Shown: positions 1 to 10,047 of the stretch, piece after piece | Numbering within the stretch: the stretch's first letter is position 1 | Layout of the letters: every line of letters starts with the position of its first letter | NCBI RefSeq assembly: GCF_009017415.1 | Contig: NC_092409.1 | Span: forward strand, 2,046,001-2,110,000 | Direction of reading: 5' to 3' | DNA: 64,000 bases | DNA from: Aspergillus flavus | Taxonomy: Eukaryota; Ascomycota; Eurotiomycetes; Eurotiales; Aspergillaceae | The notes under the pieces: model-generated | What the model saw: the letters and a program-made list of their open reading frames with translations, nothing else | Told to the model about the DNA's origin: nothing | The model's database searches: none | Made by a program: the position numbers and the translations under genes

Positions 1-446
1 ATGTAAAAAAGAGTTAGCGTGTGGTCTCACTTCTTCCCCTTCACCGAATTCGCCTGGAATGACTTGAGCCTAACGAAACACCCTTTCCGGAGTTGCCCAC
101 TTGTAACAAATCGATTGGCTTCTGCTGAACAATATAATCATTAGTAGCATATCCAGATGTGACAGGGGATAACATTCAAGTATCAACAGAACTTACGAGT
201 CGCTAGCATTGTCTGGACATAGTTGGATATATCACTGAAAACGGCTCTGTAGCGCTCTTGATTGTTCTGTTGAGGTGGCAACGGTTTGATCTGGACACAC
301 TGGACAACGGGCTCCAGTATCTGAGGTTTTGTTTCATCGAAGATTGCACTTTGAGCGAGTTAGTTGATAAGATAAAGTAAGAAGTCACATATATGTATGT
401 ACCTTAAAGCGCCAACGGAAACCTGGGATGCTGCGTCGGAGGCCAT
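1..446 (-). CDS. rfa1: Replication factor A large subunit (RPA70/Rfa1), 5' end only, three exons, cut by window edge
   Basis: Rfa1 is the largest subunit of the heterotrimeric single-strand DNA binding complex RPA, used in nuclear replication, repair and recombination. Reading the minus strand, the ATG is at 446-444. Exons are 446-403 (44 bp), 348-197 (152 bp) and 121-31 (91 bp). Introns are 402-349 (GTACAT...AAG) and 196-122 (GTAAGT...CTAAT...CAGCAG), and a third donor GTGAGA starts at 30. The joined frame stays open for 95 codons. It contains VGALSAIFDETKP, VVQCVQIKPLPPQ, RYRAVFSDISNYVQ, GQLRKGCFVRLKSFQAN and VKGKK, which match the N-terminal OB fold (Rep-A_N, DBD-F) of fungal Rfa1. That domain recruits checkpoint and repair proteins. 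The DNA-binding OB folds A-C and the zinc ribbon lie outside the window. The gene is divergent from UBP14, and two MCB boxes lie about 190-220 bp upstream of its ATG. Identity is from recognised family sequence; exon edges are read from the bases. Confidence 0.9.
122..196 (-). other. rfa1 intron 2 with tandem NAGNAG acceptor
   Basis: On the minus strand the donor is GTAAGT (196-191), the branch-like sequence is ACTAAT, and the intron ends CAGCAG. The distal AG (intron end 122) gives ...MLATQANRFVTSG. The proximal AG would add one codon, reading ...MLATPEANRF. The first form fits the family better. Both keep the frame, so both isoforms are possible. Confidence 0.75.
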
Positions 447-636
447 GACAGCAGTTACGCCGTCAGGAAATCAGGCCTTGAATTTTGTCAATACTCAATC
501 TAGACTTTTTTTCTCCAGAAATTAAAAAAAAGTCCACGGATAAGCAAGAGAAGAGTTAAAAGGTCTGTTTTGACTTGGAATAACTCCTAGGTGTGCAAAG
601 TGCAGTGATGGGAGGGTATGAATGATCATGTAACGG

Positions 637-667
637 ACGCGTGGAGAATACGCGGGTAAGGACGCGT
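637..667. promoter_or_regulatory. Pair of MluI cell-cycle boxes (MCB)
   Basis: Two perfect palindromic ACGCGT sites lie at 637-642 and 662-667, 25 bp apart start to start, with a related TACGCGG at 650-656 between them. MCB sites bind MBF/DSC1-type factors (Mbp1/Swi6 in budding yeast, Res/Cdc10 in fission yeast), and replication genes are classic targets. Being about 190-220 bp upstream of the rfa1 ATG, they plausibly give G1/S expression of rfa1. An effect on UBP14 cannot be excluded. The sites are seen; the function is inferred. Confidence 0.65.
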
Positions 668-750
668 TGAGTGACTTTTTAATGCCCCACTTTCGTTCCC
701 TCCCCCCTCCTTCTGCCTGAGGCAACAGGGAATCTCCCAAATGAGCGATG

Positions 751-784
751 TACGGAGTACAGTAGGAGTACACAGTACGGAGTA
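751..784. repeat. Two TACGGAGTAC direct repeats
   Basis: The 10-mer TACGGAGTAC occurs at 751-760 and again at 775-784, separated by a partial copy (AGTAGGAGTAC). As I recall, similar motifs are frequent in intergenic DNA of Eurotiomycetes, which is one reason for the taxonomic guess. No function is known to me. Confidence 0.5.
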
Positions 785-1062
785 CTAGTCCGGAATAATA
801 TGACAACACCGTTCCATATGTCCTACGTAGTGCCAAAAACTACAATTTCTTTTTACTTTCGTCTCTTTTTGTTATTGTTGCTGTTGCTACTTTTTAGTAC
901 CAATAAATATTCAAATTGAACGTGGCCTTAAAAAAAGTTCAAAATGTACTACACATCGAATGGTTCGAGCAAATAGGAATCAAATCGAAACTTGCCGGGG
1001 TTAAAACAGTAAGTTGAAATTTTGTACAGATTGTACCCCGCGGCATTGCACCCACTTTCAAG

Positions 1063-1117
1063 GTAAGCTTGCGCCCCACTCAATTTAACGACATAGTAAC
1101 CTTTCTAATACGTACAG
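1063..1117 (+). other. Candidate 5'-UTR intron of UBP14
   Basis: AG|GTAAGC at 1063 is a strong fungal donor. A branch-like TCTAATA lies at about 1104-1110, followed by an acceptor TACAG ending at 1117, giving a 55 bp intron like the others in this gene. It lies upstream of any plausible ATG, so it would be non-coding. The evidence is splice signals only. Confidence 0.4.
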
Positions 1118-1256
1118 CAAGCCCTACCAAGTCACAACTACGGGTCGCGAAGATAATCTCATTAAAGTCCAGCTTTGAATCAGAGTATTTTCACTTGAAT
1201 CTAGCCACTCCTCTAATATAGGGAAAGCTCTCTTCTCCTTTGCTACCTCCACAACA

Positions 1257-3881
1257 ATGGCTTCTTGCGTGCATGTAAATTCTCACGGTTGGTTGGCTGC
1301 TAACAACAATACTCATGGTGATAGTCTTCGTTAATATTTCTGTGGCAGATCTAAAGCCCCCATCTCTCTCACAAGCTGTATACCGAGAAGATTGCACACA
1401 GTGTTTTGATTCCATCGTACGCTATCTATCACTTTGGCTCCGAAGTTCTGTACCTAATCAATAGCTAGGACGATGAAGCCGGTTTGAATGTTTGCCTCAC
1501 TTGCTTCAATGGCGGCTGCGCTGGGGACAGAGATCATGCGTCTCTCCATTTCAAGCGCCATGGCCACCCCTTGGCATTGAACATCAAACGAATTCGAAAG
1601 AAGGTCCAGGTGAGCTGAAATGTTCGCCTATCTCATTCTACAGAGCTCTTAACTGCCAATTCTAGCGTGATGAGCCCCCACACAAAATCTCAAAACTTGC
1701 AATAGCTGCCGAAACAGATGAAAACCGCTATGACACAACCACGCGCGTTATCTGTTATTCATGCGGTAAAGACGAGATTGATAAGACGAGTGGTGGACTA
1801 GCGATGACCATTGATGGAGTCCTAAATGCGATGTCATTCTCAAAACGAGAGGAGGTAAAGGCCTGGGAGCAGGAGTTCGTTCCTTGTGAACACACCCTCT
1901 GCCTGAATCAACAGGAATCCAGAAATATCGGGTCGAAAGGTATTCCCCAGAGACCCAGCTTATTCGGTGCTATTCTTACCTGTGCGTCCAGACCTGAGTC
2001 AATGTTCCATGTGTGATCTGAAGGAGAATCTTTGGCTTTGCTTGGAATGTGGCAATCTTGGCTGCGGGCGTAGCCAATTTGGTGGTATAGGTGGAAACTC
2101 TCACGCCCTTGCACACGCGGACCGAACATCCCATGCGATCGCCGTCAAACTTGGCTCGATAACGGCAGATGGCTCTGCTGACATCTACTGCTACAAATGC
2201 AACGAAGAGAGGACTGACCCAGACCTGGCTGTTCACCTTGCTCACTGGGGTATTAACCTAGCGGGGCGTGAGAAAACAGAGAAAAGCCTGATGGAGATGC
2301 AGGTTGAACATAACCTAAAATGGGAATTTTCAATGACGTCTGAGGATGGCCATGAACTTAGCCCAATATTCGGGCCAGGGTTTACTGGTTTAGCCAATCT
2401 AGGGAATAGCTGCTACCTATCAAGCGTCATTCAATGCCTATTCGACTTGCCAGAATTTCAACAGAGATATCGCCATGAGAACGAAGAACCACCGCTCACA
2501 GATTCCCCCGCGGAGGACCTTGAAACGCAACTGCGCAAACTCGCTGATGGTATCCTGTCAGGGCGTTACTCGCGAGCTGATATGGATGTCATTGTCGCAC
2601 CCGACTCTCCAGAAGTCCCTCGCCAGAAAGGCCTAGTGCCGGCGATGTTTAAGCATCTTGTCGGTCGTGGGCACGAGGAATTCTCGACAATGAAACAGCA
2701 GGATGCATTCGAATTCTTACTGCACCTCTTCAAACTCATTAACTTATCTAGGCATCCAGATAATTTAAGCAGCCCCACCCACTCCTTCATGTTCGCTATG
2801 GAGCAACGTCTTCAATGCGTGTGTTGCAAGAAGGTTCGCTATAAGGTAGATGAGCAGGACAATGTTTCCATCCCTGTCCCTGCTCGACGATTAGCACTAC
2901 CAGACGACACAACTTCTACTGGTCAATTTGCACCGGTGACCCTCTTTGACTGCCTGGACGCCTCCACGTCGGAGGAGGTTGTTGACCTTGTCTGCCCTTC
3001 TTGTGGCAGCAAGGATGGATTTTCCAAGCGCTCTTCGTTCAGGACACTACCGCAGCAACTTGTCATCAATGCTCGGCGGTTTGAATTGATTAACTGGGTA
3101 CCTACCAAATTAGATATCCCAGTGGATGTGAGCGAGGAGCCTTTGGATTTAAGCCCATATCTTTCCTCTGGACAAAAAGAGGGCGAAGAGCTCCTGCCAG
3201 ACATCGATGCTTCCAAAAGGGATTTTGTGCCTAACCAATATGCTTTGGATCAACTTCTCAGTATGGGGTTCCCGAGGGCAAGGAGTGAGAAGGCACTCTA
3301 CACGACTGGAAACTCGGATTTCGAAGCTGCAATGAACTGGTTATTTGCTCATCTGGAAGATCCCGATATTGATGAACCCTTGACTATCAGCGAGATCAGG
3401 GGGGGAGGAACCGACGCCTCACATGACCCAGCAAAAGTGGCACAATTGGTCGAAATGGGCATTGACGAGTCCCGTGCCAAACGAGCATTGGGTGCCACAG
3501 GTGGTGATGTCAATAGAGCTATCGACTGGGTGTTTAGCCACCCAGAAGCAGATGCTGAAGGCTATGGTCGTGAATCAAACACCCATTCTGATGGTTGCCC
3601 TAGAAACCTCGGTTCTAGTGATGTACCAGCTAGGTATAAGCTTCGCTCTATTGTCTGCCATAAGGGTTCTTCAGTCCACGCTGGGTACGTGTCCCTATCT
3701 CATGTGCAGGTTTTTACGTTTACTAACCATTGATAGACATTATGTTGCCTTTGTCCGGAAGACTCTGCCAGGTCAGAATGAACCATGTTGGGTGATGTTC
3801 AATGATGAGAAGGTTGTGAAGGCTGGGGACATACATGAGATGAAGAAATACGCATACTTGTACTTCTTTTCACGGGTCTAG
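1257..3881 (+). CDS. ubp14: Ubiquitin C-terminal hydrolase 14 (UBP14/USP5 type), five or six exons
   Basis: Cysteine deubiquitinase that disassembles free ubiquitin chains and so supports proteasome function. Secure exons are ..1416, 1469-1609, 1666-1939, 1992-3684 and 3737-3881 (TAG). Introns are 1417-1468, 1610-1665, 1940-1991 and 3685-3736; the last has a perfect TACTAAC branch. The joined frame from 1315 encodes 784 residues, close to yeast Ubp14. Using that numbering: a cryptic first zinc finger at about 23-75 ([19 protein letters not shown]); a second ZnF-UBP at about 155-250 ([27 protein letters not shown]); the Cys box [11 protein letters not shown] with catalytic Cys313; QQDAFEF at 408-414; zinc-ribbon pairs CVCC and CPSC; UBA1 at about 588-630 and UBA2 at about 651-693, inserted in the catalytic core as in USP5; and the His box [11 protein letters not shown] with catalytic His738, then FNDEKV. 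All key residues are present, so the gene looks functional. The start is uncertain: ATG 1257 (ACAACAATGG, MASCVH) needs an extra intron, while ATG 1315 reads straight in. Confidence 0.93.
1275..1348 (+). other. Ambiguous first-intron zone of UBP14
   Basis: ATG 1257 lies in a good start context and encodes MASCVH. The best-looking intron after it (GTAAAT at 1275, CTAAC at 1300-1304, TAG ending 1324) joins out of frame with the conserved [14 protein letters not shown] segment. A donor GTTGGT at 1288 spliced to CAG ending 1348 restores the frame and gives a 783-residue protein, but it is a weak donor. Starting at ATG 1315 needs no intron. Only cDNA can decide. Confidence 0.5.
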
Positions 3882-4007
3882 GCATTATTTTCTAATCCTG
3901 AGTGAGCACACCTTGCACGAGGAACTCCCACCAGGGATTGTTAAGTAACACCTAGTAATGCTCACCAATAGAGAGAGAGTCGGGGTTCTTACTGCGGTAT
4001 GGAGCAC
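3882..4007. other. UBP14 3' flank, last normal-composition DNA
   Basis: This 126 bp of mixed composition follows the UBP14 stop and presumably carries the 3' UTR and polyadenylation site. No clear AATAAA is present; TTATTTTCTAAT follows the stop closely. A GAGAGAGAG run lies at about 3970-3979. Nothing else was recognised before the transposon block begins. Confidence 0.5.
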
Positions 4008-4202
4008 TGTTAGAGGCCGTTATTATATCTTATTGGGCCAGTATATGCTACTATAGGCTTATGACCATAGAATTGTTATAGACCCTTATCTAGCGTCTCT
4101 TATCTAAAGGCAGATATATAAGATAGAATCCTATGAAGTAATAATAGCTAAATAAGTAAAGTACTTATATAATATATAGAAATCTAAAGATAGTATAATA
4201 TA
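4008..4202. mobile_element. Candidate solo LTR at the edge of the AT block
   Basis: The segment begins TGTTAGAGGCCGTT, a common style of retrotransposon LTR start. It contains a TATA-like ATATATAAG near 4114-4122 and is noticeably less AT-rich than what follows. The right end is not clear and no target-site duplication was found. The call rests on the TGTTAG start, the TATA box and the position next to other LTR fragments. Confidence 0.35.
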
Positions 4203-4345
4203 TTGTCAGATCCTTATGGAGATAGAAATCATTGATATTCTAGATTAGTGGTTCTAACTATATAACTATCTAATAAAAGTATATATTAGTACTAGATCTA
4301 ATTAGAGTCCCGCGGTTAATATATCTTTCTAGATCCTATTATAAC
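4203..4345 (-). mobile_element. Copia LTR relic with about 35 bp of adjoining internal sequence
   Basis: TGTCAGATCCTTATGG at 4203 starts a sequence collinear, in reverse orientation, with the LTRs at 27087-27197 and 31429-31539, and in the same orientation with 46161-46271. Beyond the LTR, GGTTAATATATC...TCTAGATCC still matches the copia 3' end, as the same stretch follows the copy at 46161. Homology then stops where the next repeat begins at about 4340. It is the 3' tip of a minus-strand copia element truncated by another insertion or deletion. Confidence 0.7.
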
Positions 4346-5047
4346 AAAGGATCTACTATATAGAGTAGATAGTCTATTAACTAGATAAGGAAACAGAAGA
4401 CAAAAGGTAAAGCTCTATTATAATTTATTAACTGGATAATAAAATAAATATAAAGAAGATTAATTTTTATTTCTTTTCTCTATTTTTTAGTAGTATTTAA
4501 ATAAATTAAAAATTCTTTTCTTTTAAAATTTTTTTTTCTAAGTTTTAACTAAATAATTAATAGATTCTTTTATTAAAAAAAATTATAAAATTAAAATATT
4601 AATTTTTTAAAATTTTTTTAAAATTATAAAAACTAGAATATATAAAAATAAAATAAAGATTATAAAACTTAAAAATTTTATATATCTTATAAATTAATTT
4701 TATATTAATTTTATAATAACTATTTTTTTTTCTATTAATTTAATTATTCTTAATTAATTTATTTAAATATATATTATTTACTTTATTAAAAATAATACTA
4801 TTAAATATTAAAAAGTTATTAATAAACATATAAATAAATATATTTAATAAAAAAATGTATTATTAGTACTATATAGCAAATTAATAATATTATTATTAAT
4901 AATTAATATATTTTTATTATTTTTTATATTATATACTTTTTTATTTTGTTTAGTTTTAATCATTTTTATTTTTATTTTAATAATTTTTTTATTTTCTTAT
5001 TAGTATTATATTTTTAATAATTTAATTTTACTTTTTTTATTAATATA
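4340..5047 (-). mobile_element. Gypsy family C fragment: LTR plus adjoining internal end
   Basis: Starting at AAAGGATCTACTATATAG (4346) this sequence aligns with 11220 and 17421 onward. The shared run AGAGTAGATAG...AGATAAAGCTCTATTA is easy to see in all three. About 375 bp correspond to the LTR. The remaining 330 bp match the internal end next to the left LTR at 11.59-11.91 kb. It is therefore a 3' fragment of the minus-strand gypsy element described at 11214-17797. Differences between copies are almost all C/T or G/A. Confidence 0.7.
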
Positions 5048-5582
5048 TTGTTGAAAGACTATTTCCTTTCTAGGAAATAATCTAGAAGGTTGCCTATTTG
5101 GGACTAGCCAGAAACCTTATTTCAACCATGGTTGATCAAAAGTAAAAATACTAAATAGGTAAGGTTAAGTAAATCAATGACTATTAATTAGGAAACCCCG
5201 ATTTTCTTCCTAATTTAGGAAACTTTAGGTGACCACTATATTAGGAAATATTAAGTAATTTCTAAATATAGTAATTTTAAGCGAGCCCTAATTCAATATA
5301 AAAAGCCGCTAAACCCCCTACTAAATTAAATTAATTTTCTCAAGCAGATCATTAACTAACTATCTGACTACTAGATATCTTTCGATCTCTCCTATTCATA
5401 CCTGACCTAGGGCTTTGACAGCCTTAGTCCTAGTCACCTGCCTTTCCTATCTAACCTAGGGTTTAGATTGACTAAGCCCTAGTTGCCTACCTGCCTTCCT
5501 GACCTAGGGTTTTTACTTAGTCAACCCTAGCTTTGTTATATGATCTAGTCATTCAATTTATTTATTCTATTGTAGTGGTGGT
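5048..5582 (+). mobile_element. Weakly mutated LTR-like island with CAAT/TATA-like promoter and about 49 bp repeats
   Basis: This 535 bp is far richer in G and C than its surroundings and begins TGTTGAAAGAC. It has AATTCAATATAAAAAGCCGC near 5290-5310, a good TATA-box arrangement, followed by a pyrimidine-rich stretch with three CCTAGGG units at 5406-5412, 5455-5461 and 5503-5509. Two of these are followed by a TAAGCCCTAG or TCAACCCTAG echo. A U3-TATA-R/U5 layout is typical of a retrotransposon LTR. No open frame is present. It directly abuts the 5' LTR of gypsy A, so it is either a separate solo LTR or leader material. Confidence 0.45.
5404..5530 (+). repeat. Three diverged tandem repeats of about 49 bp around CCTAGGG
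   Basis: GACCTAGGG, TAACCTAGGG and GACCTAGGG recur at intervals of 49 and 48 bp, each preceded by a CCTTCCT/CTTTCCT-type pyrimidine run. The copies have drifted but the phasing is regular. They sit downstream of the TATA-like box of the LTR island. Confidence 0.6.
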
Positions 5583-5836
5583 TGTCTTAGGCAACTAGAT
5601 CCTGTGTAAGCAAGCTACTAGTGGGCCACTAGCTTATATAATATATAAATATTTATATTAGAATTATATAAAGAATTCTAATGTTTAAATAATTTATTCT
5701 ATTATACTAAATAAAGAGATTATTATATAATTTTAAATAAATTTAATTTTTTTAATATTATATTTTTAAAGTCTATTAATTAATTATATTCTATAGATTA
5801 CTATTTATAAATAATAATATATTAATAAAATATTTA
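5583..5836 (+). repeat. 5' LTR of gypsy element A
   Basis: The first 60 bp (TGTCTTAGGC...GGGCCACTAG) are hardly mutated. The rest is nearly pure A/T but aligns throughout with 10048-10301. The hairpin end of the LTR is destroyed in this copy. Confidence 0.65.
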
Positions 5837-8800
5837 TAATTTAAATTATTTTAATTTAATAATTTTAAAATAATTAATATATAAAGCTTAAGTATTTTAT
5901 TATTAATAAATTTTTAAAAAATTAATAATATAATTATTTAATTATTTATAATTTAAAATATTTAAATTTTTAATATTTTAATAAAATTAATTATTAAATA
6001 AAATAAAAATAAAATCTTTAAAAAATTAATATTAGAGTATTAAAATAAAAAATTAATATTATTATTTAATATAACTATATAAATAATTAAAATATTAAAA
6101 ATAATTATATAAATTAATTTTATAAATAATAGATTTAATGATTTTAAATTATTTATATCTATCTTTTTTAAAAATAAAATTATTTATAAAATATAAAATT
6201 ATATTATAAATATAAAAAATTATTTTATTATAAATATATTAATTTAATAAAATAATAAAAATAAAATTTTATATATAATTACTATTTTAGTAATAAAATT
6301 AAATAAATATAATATTTAAAAAAAATCTTAAAAAATTAAATTAAAAAAATAAAAGATTTTTTATATATTTATTAATCTAGAAATAGATTAATATTAAAAT
6401 ATTATATATTATTCTATAAATAAAAAATAGAATAAGAAAAATATATATAAATAATATATTTAAAATCTAGAAATATGATAAACTTTTTTAAATAATTTTT
6501 TTATAATTTAAATATAGATTTAAATATTTAATTAAAAAGTTTAAAAAAAGATTATTTATATAATTTATTAACTATAAATTCTAAAAAAAATATATAATAT
6601 AATAATTTAATATTAATTAATTTTTTAGTATAAATATAGTATATATAATAATAAAAAAATAATTAAAAATAGATTAAGAAAAAAAATTAGAGTTTAGTTA
6701 AATTTAATAGAAAGAAAAAATATTTTTATAAAAATGAATTCTTTATTATATTTTTCTATAATAGCTATTTTTTATTTAAATAATTATTTTTTTAAAATCT
6801 ATTAATAGAATAATAGTATATAAATAGTCTATAAATATAAAAAGAAGTTATAGAATTTAAAAATATTTTAAAAATATTAATAGTATACTAGAAAAAAATG
6901 TTTTTTATAAATAATAAAAATTATAATTTTTAAAATTTTTAAATCTATATTATTTAAATAAATTTATAATATTTTTTATTTTTAATATAATAAAACTATA
7001 ATTATAAAAATTATTTAATATTGATATTAATATTAAATTAATAAAAAAATAAAATTATATTATATAAATAGTAAAGGTATTATTAAAATTTAAAATTAAT
7101 AGTAATTTTATTTTCTATTAATATTTATTTTAATATAAAATTATTATATTAAAAGATTATTTTTAATTATTAAGATATATATAGTATATAGATAGTATTC
7201 TAATATTATATTATAATAAATTAATTATAAAATTTTAAATAATTAATTAAAAAAAATAAAATAAAAATTTATATAGTAAAATTTTTTTTATTAATAATAT
7301 TAAATATATAGTTTTTTTTATTTAAAAATTTAATTATTTTTTTTATATTATATATAATTTATATATAAAGTAATTATAAGAGTTTATAATATTTTTATTT
7401 AAAAAAATAATTATATTAAATAAATAAAATTTTTAATAATTAAATAAAAAATTTTAATTATATATTTAAAAAATCTAGAATTTTTAATTTTTAAAATAAT
7501 AATATAAAGAATTATTAAAAAAATTTATTTATAAAATAATATTATATTTTTTTAAAATATAACTTTATAAATTTAATAAAAAAATATTTTTAAAATTAAT
7601 TAAATTTATAATAAATTATTATTTAGTAAAAAATATATATATATAAATAAAAATAATATTATTAAATTAAAGAGTAATTTAATAAAATAATAGTATATTA
7701 ATAATAAATTATTATATTATAACAAAATTATCTATATATCTCTATACTCTATATTTAAATAAAAGATTTTAAAAATATATTATAATAATTCTTTTATAAA
7801 TTATTTTAATTAAAAAAAATTCTATTAAAATAGTTTTTATTAAAAACTATATTTAGAATTATTTTATTTATCAAAAAATAAAGATTTTTAAAAAATTACT
7901 ATAAAATAATCTAATTTTTTTTCTATTTTAAAAAATTATTGTAAAATCTAATAATAGACTTTATAATTAAAATTATAATTATAAAAAAATTAATTAATAT
8001 ATTTTTAAATAATATTATTTATAAAATTAGATTTTTAAAAAAATTTAATTATAAATAGAGATTTACTTTTTATTAATATATATTAGATATAATTTTATTA
8101 AAATCTTTATATAAAAGATTATTTAAATGCTATTTTCTATTTATAAATAAATAAATAGATAAAGTATTAAAATTAAATATTTAAAATATATCTATAGATA
8201 TATATAAATTATTAATAAAATAATTGAATAAATTAATTAATTATTAAAAAATTTATTTATAATAATATTAAAAATATGTTTATAGAATATTTATTTTTTA
8301 TAACTTAATAAAATATAGAACTAATAATTTTTAAATTTAAAACTATTAAATTAATAATATTAAATATATTAATAGAATTGTAATTAAAAAATCTAGCTAA
8401 TATCTAGATTAAATAAAAAAAATCTAAAAGAAATAATAAAATAATAAATAGAATAATATAATAAATATTATAAAGCTATATAATTATATATAAATAAAAG
8501 ATTTTATTATTAATAAAAAAATATTAAATTATAATAATTAAATAAAAAACTAGATTTAAAATATAATAAAATTTTTATAATTATAGAGACTATTAAAAAA
8601 TAAATATATTATTTATAATTATTAAAAATATATAATTATATTTATTTTATTTTTTATATAATATTATTAAAGCTATACTACTAGTATATAAAAATAAAAA
8701 TTAAAAAAATTTAACTAATTATTATTAATAATTAAAAAAAATAAAAAATAGAAAAAATATTTAGTTATTAAATATATTATTAAAAATTATAATATTTTAT

Positions 8801-10047
8801 TAAATTAAAAAAATAGTTAAATTATATAAATTTATAAAATTAAAAAAGAATTTTAAAAATATTATTAAAATTATTATAATTTATTAAAAAGTTAATAGAA
8901 TATTTAAAATATTTTATTAATTATAGAAAAAAATAAAAAAAATAGTTTAAAAATATAATATAGAATACTTATTATATAAATTTTAAATAAATAAATAAAA
9001 AAATAAGTAAATAAATTATTATAAACTTTTCTAATTTATTAAATTATTTTTTAAGAAAATTCTATATTACTAAGTTTTTACTAAATATTTATTAAATAAA
9101 ATAGATTATAATTTATATTTTATAATATTATTAAATATAAAGAGATTTTATTTAATTTATTAAGATAATTAATAATTTTTTTAATATATTTAATTAGATT
9201 ATCTATAATTTTTATAATCTTTTAATTTAATAATAAAAGCTATAAATAAATAATTTTAATTTATATAGATTTTAATAATAAACAATATAATTTTTAAAAA
9301 TATATAATATATTATATATAGAGTTGTTTAATATTTTAAAATATATATTTTAAAAATCTTTTAATATTAATAAAAATAATAATAAATAATAATAAATAAT
9401 AATATTTATAAAATATCTATATATTATTAATATTATTTTATTATATTATATTTAAAATTAGATTATTTATTTACTAGAAAAAACCTAAAAAATATTAAAA
9501 AAAAATTAAAAAAAAGTTTTTTCTAAAAAATTAAAAATAAAGGATTATTAAAATTTTTATAAAAAAGTTAAAATAATATATTCTAAATTATTTAAATTAA
9601 TTAAAATATATTGTTATTAAATTAAAAAATATTTATTTTTTAAAAACATTTAATAAAATAAAAAATTAATAAATATATTAACTTTTTTTTATAAAAATAT
9701 ATTAATAACTTTTTAAAAACTAAGAATATTTAAAAAAAATATTTATAAAATTTTATTAAATTAATAAAATCTATTTTATTTTTAAAAAACTTTTTATAAT
9801 TTTATATATAGTATTATATTTAATTATTTTTAAAATAATAGAAATATTATTAATTTATAATTCTAGTAATATTTTTATAAAAAAAATTAAATTTACTATA
9901 CTATCTATATTTTTAAAATAATTTAAAAAAATAAATATAATTATAAAAAATATTATAATTTATAGAAATAAAATATTAAATAGTTTAGAATTTAGATATA
10001 AACTAGAATAGTTTATTTTTTTAAAAAAAAATAATTATAATAATAAT

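Larger units (their letters stand above)
447..1256. promoter_or_regulatory. Shared divergent promoter region between rfa1 and UBP14
   Basis: This 810 bp gap lies between the rfa1 ATG and the first candidate UBP14 ATG. It holds two ACGCGT boxes, two TACGGAGTAC repeats, a pyrimidine-rich tract near 691-716, and a T-run/A-run inverted repeat near 502-534 whose arms (GACTTTTTTT and AAAAAAAGTC) could pair. A possible 5'-UTR intron sits at 1063-1117. No protein-coding exon was found. The minus-strand open frames at 836-522 and 1415-1191 show no family resemblance, and the second overlaps real UBP14 exon sequence. Confidence 0.7.

Noticed and set aside
522..836. 104-residue minus-strand open frame in the promoter region
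   Set aside because: It overlaps promoter motifs (MCB, TACGGAGTAC), shows no domain or codon signal, and lies between two well-defined divergent genes.
1967..3733. Plus-strand open frame taken as a complete intron-less UBP14
   Set aside because: Its ATG at 1967 lies inside intron 1940-1991 and its end runs into intron 3685-3736. The conserved zinc-finger exons upstream and the catalytic His exon downstream show that it is only the long fourth exon.
3423..3881. 152-residue plus-strand open frame ending at the UBP14 stop
   Set aside because: Its first part is an off-frame shadow of the UBA2 region. Only the last 48 residues, from 3737, are the real final exon.
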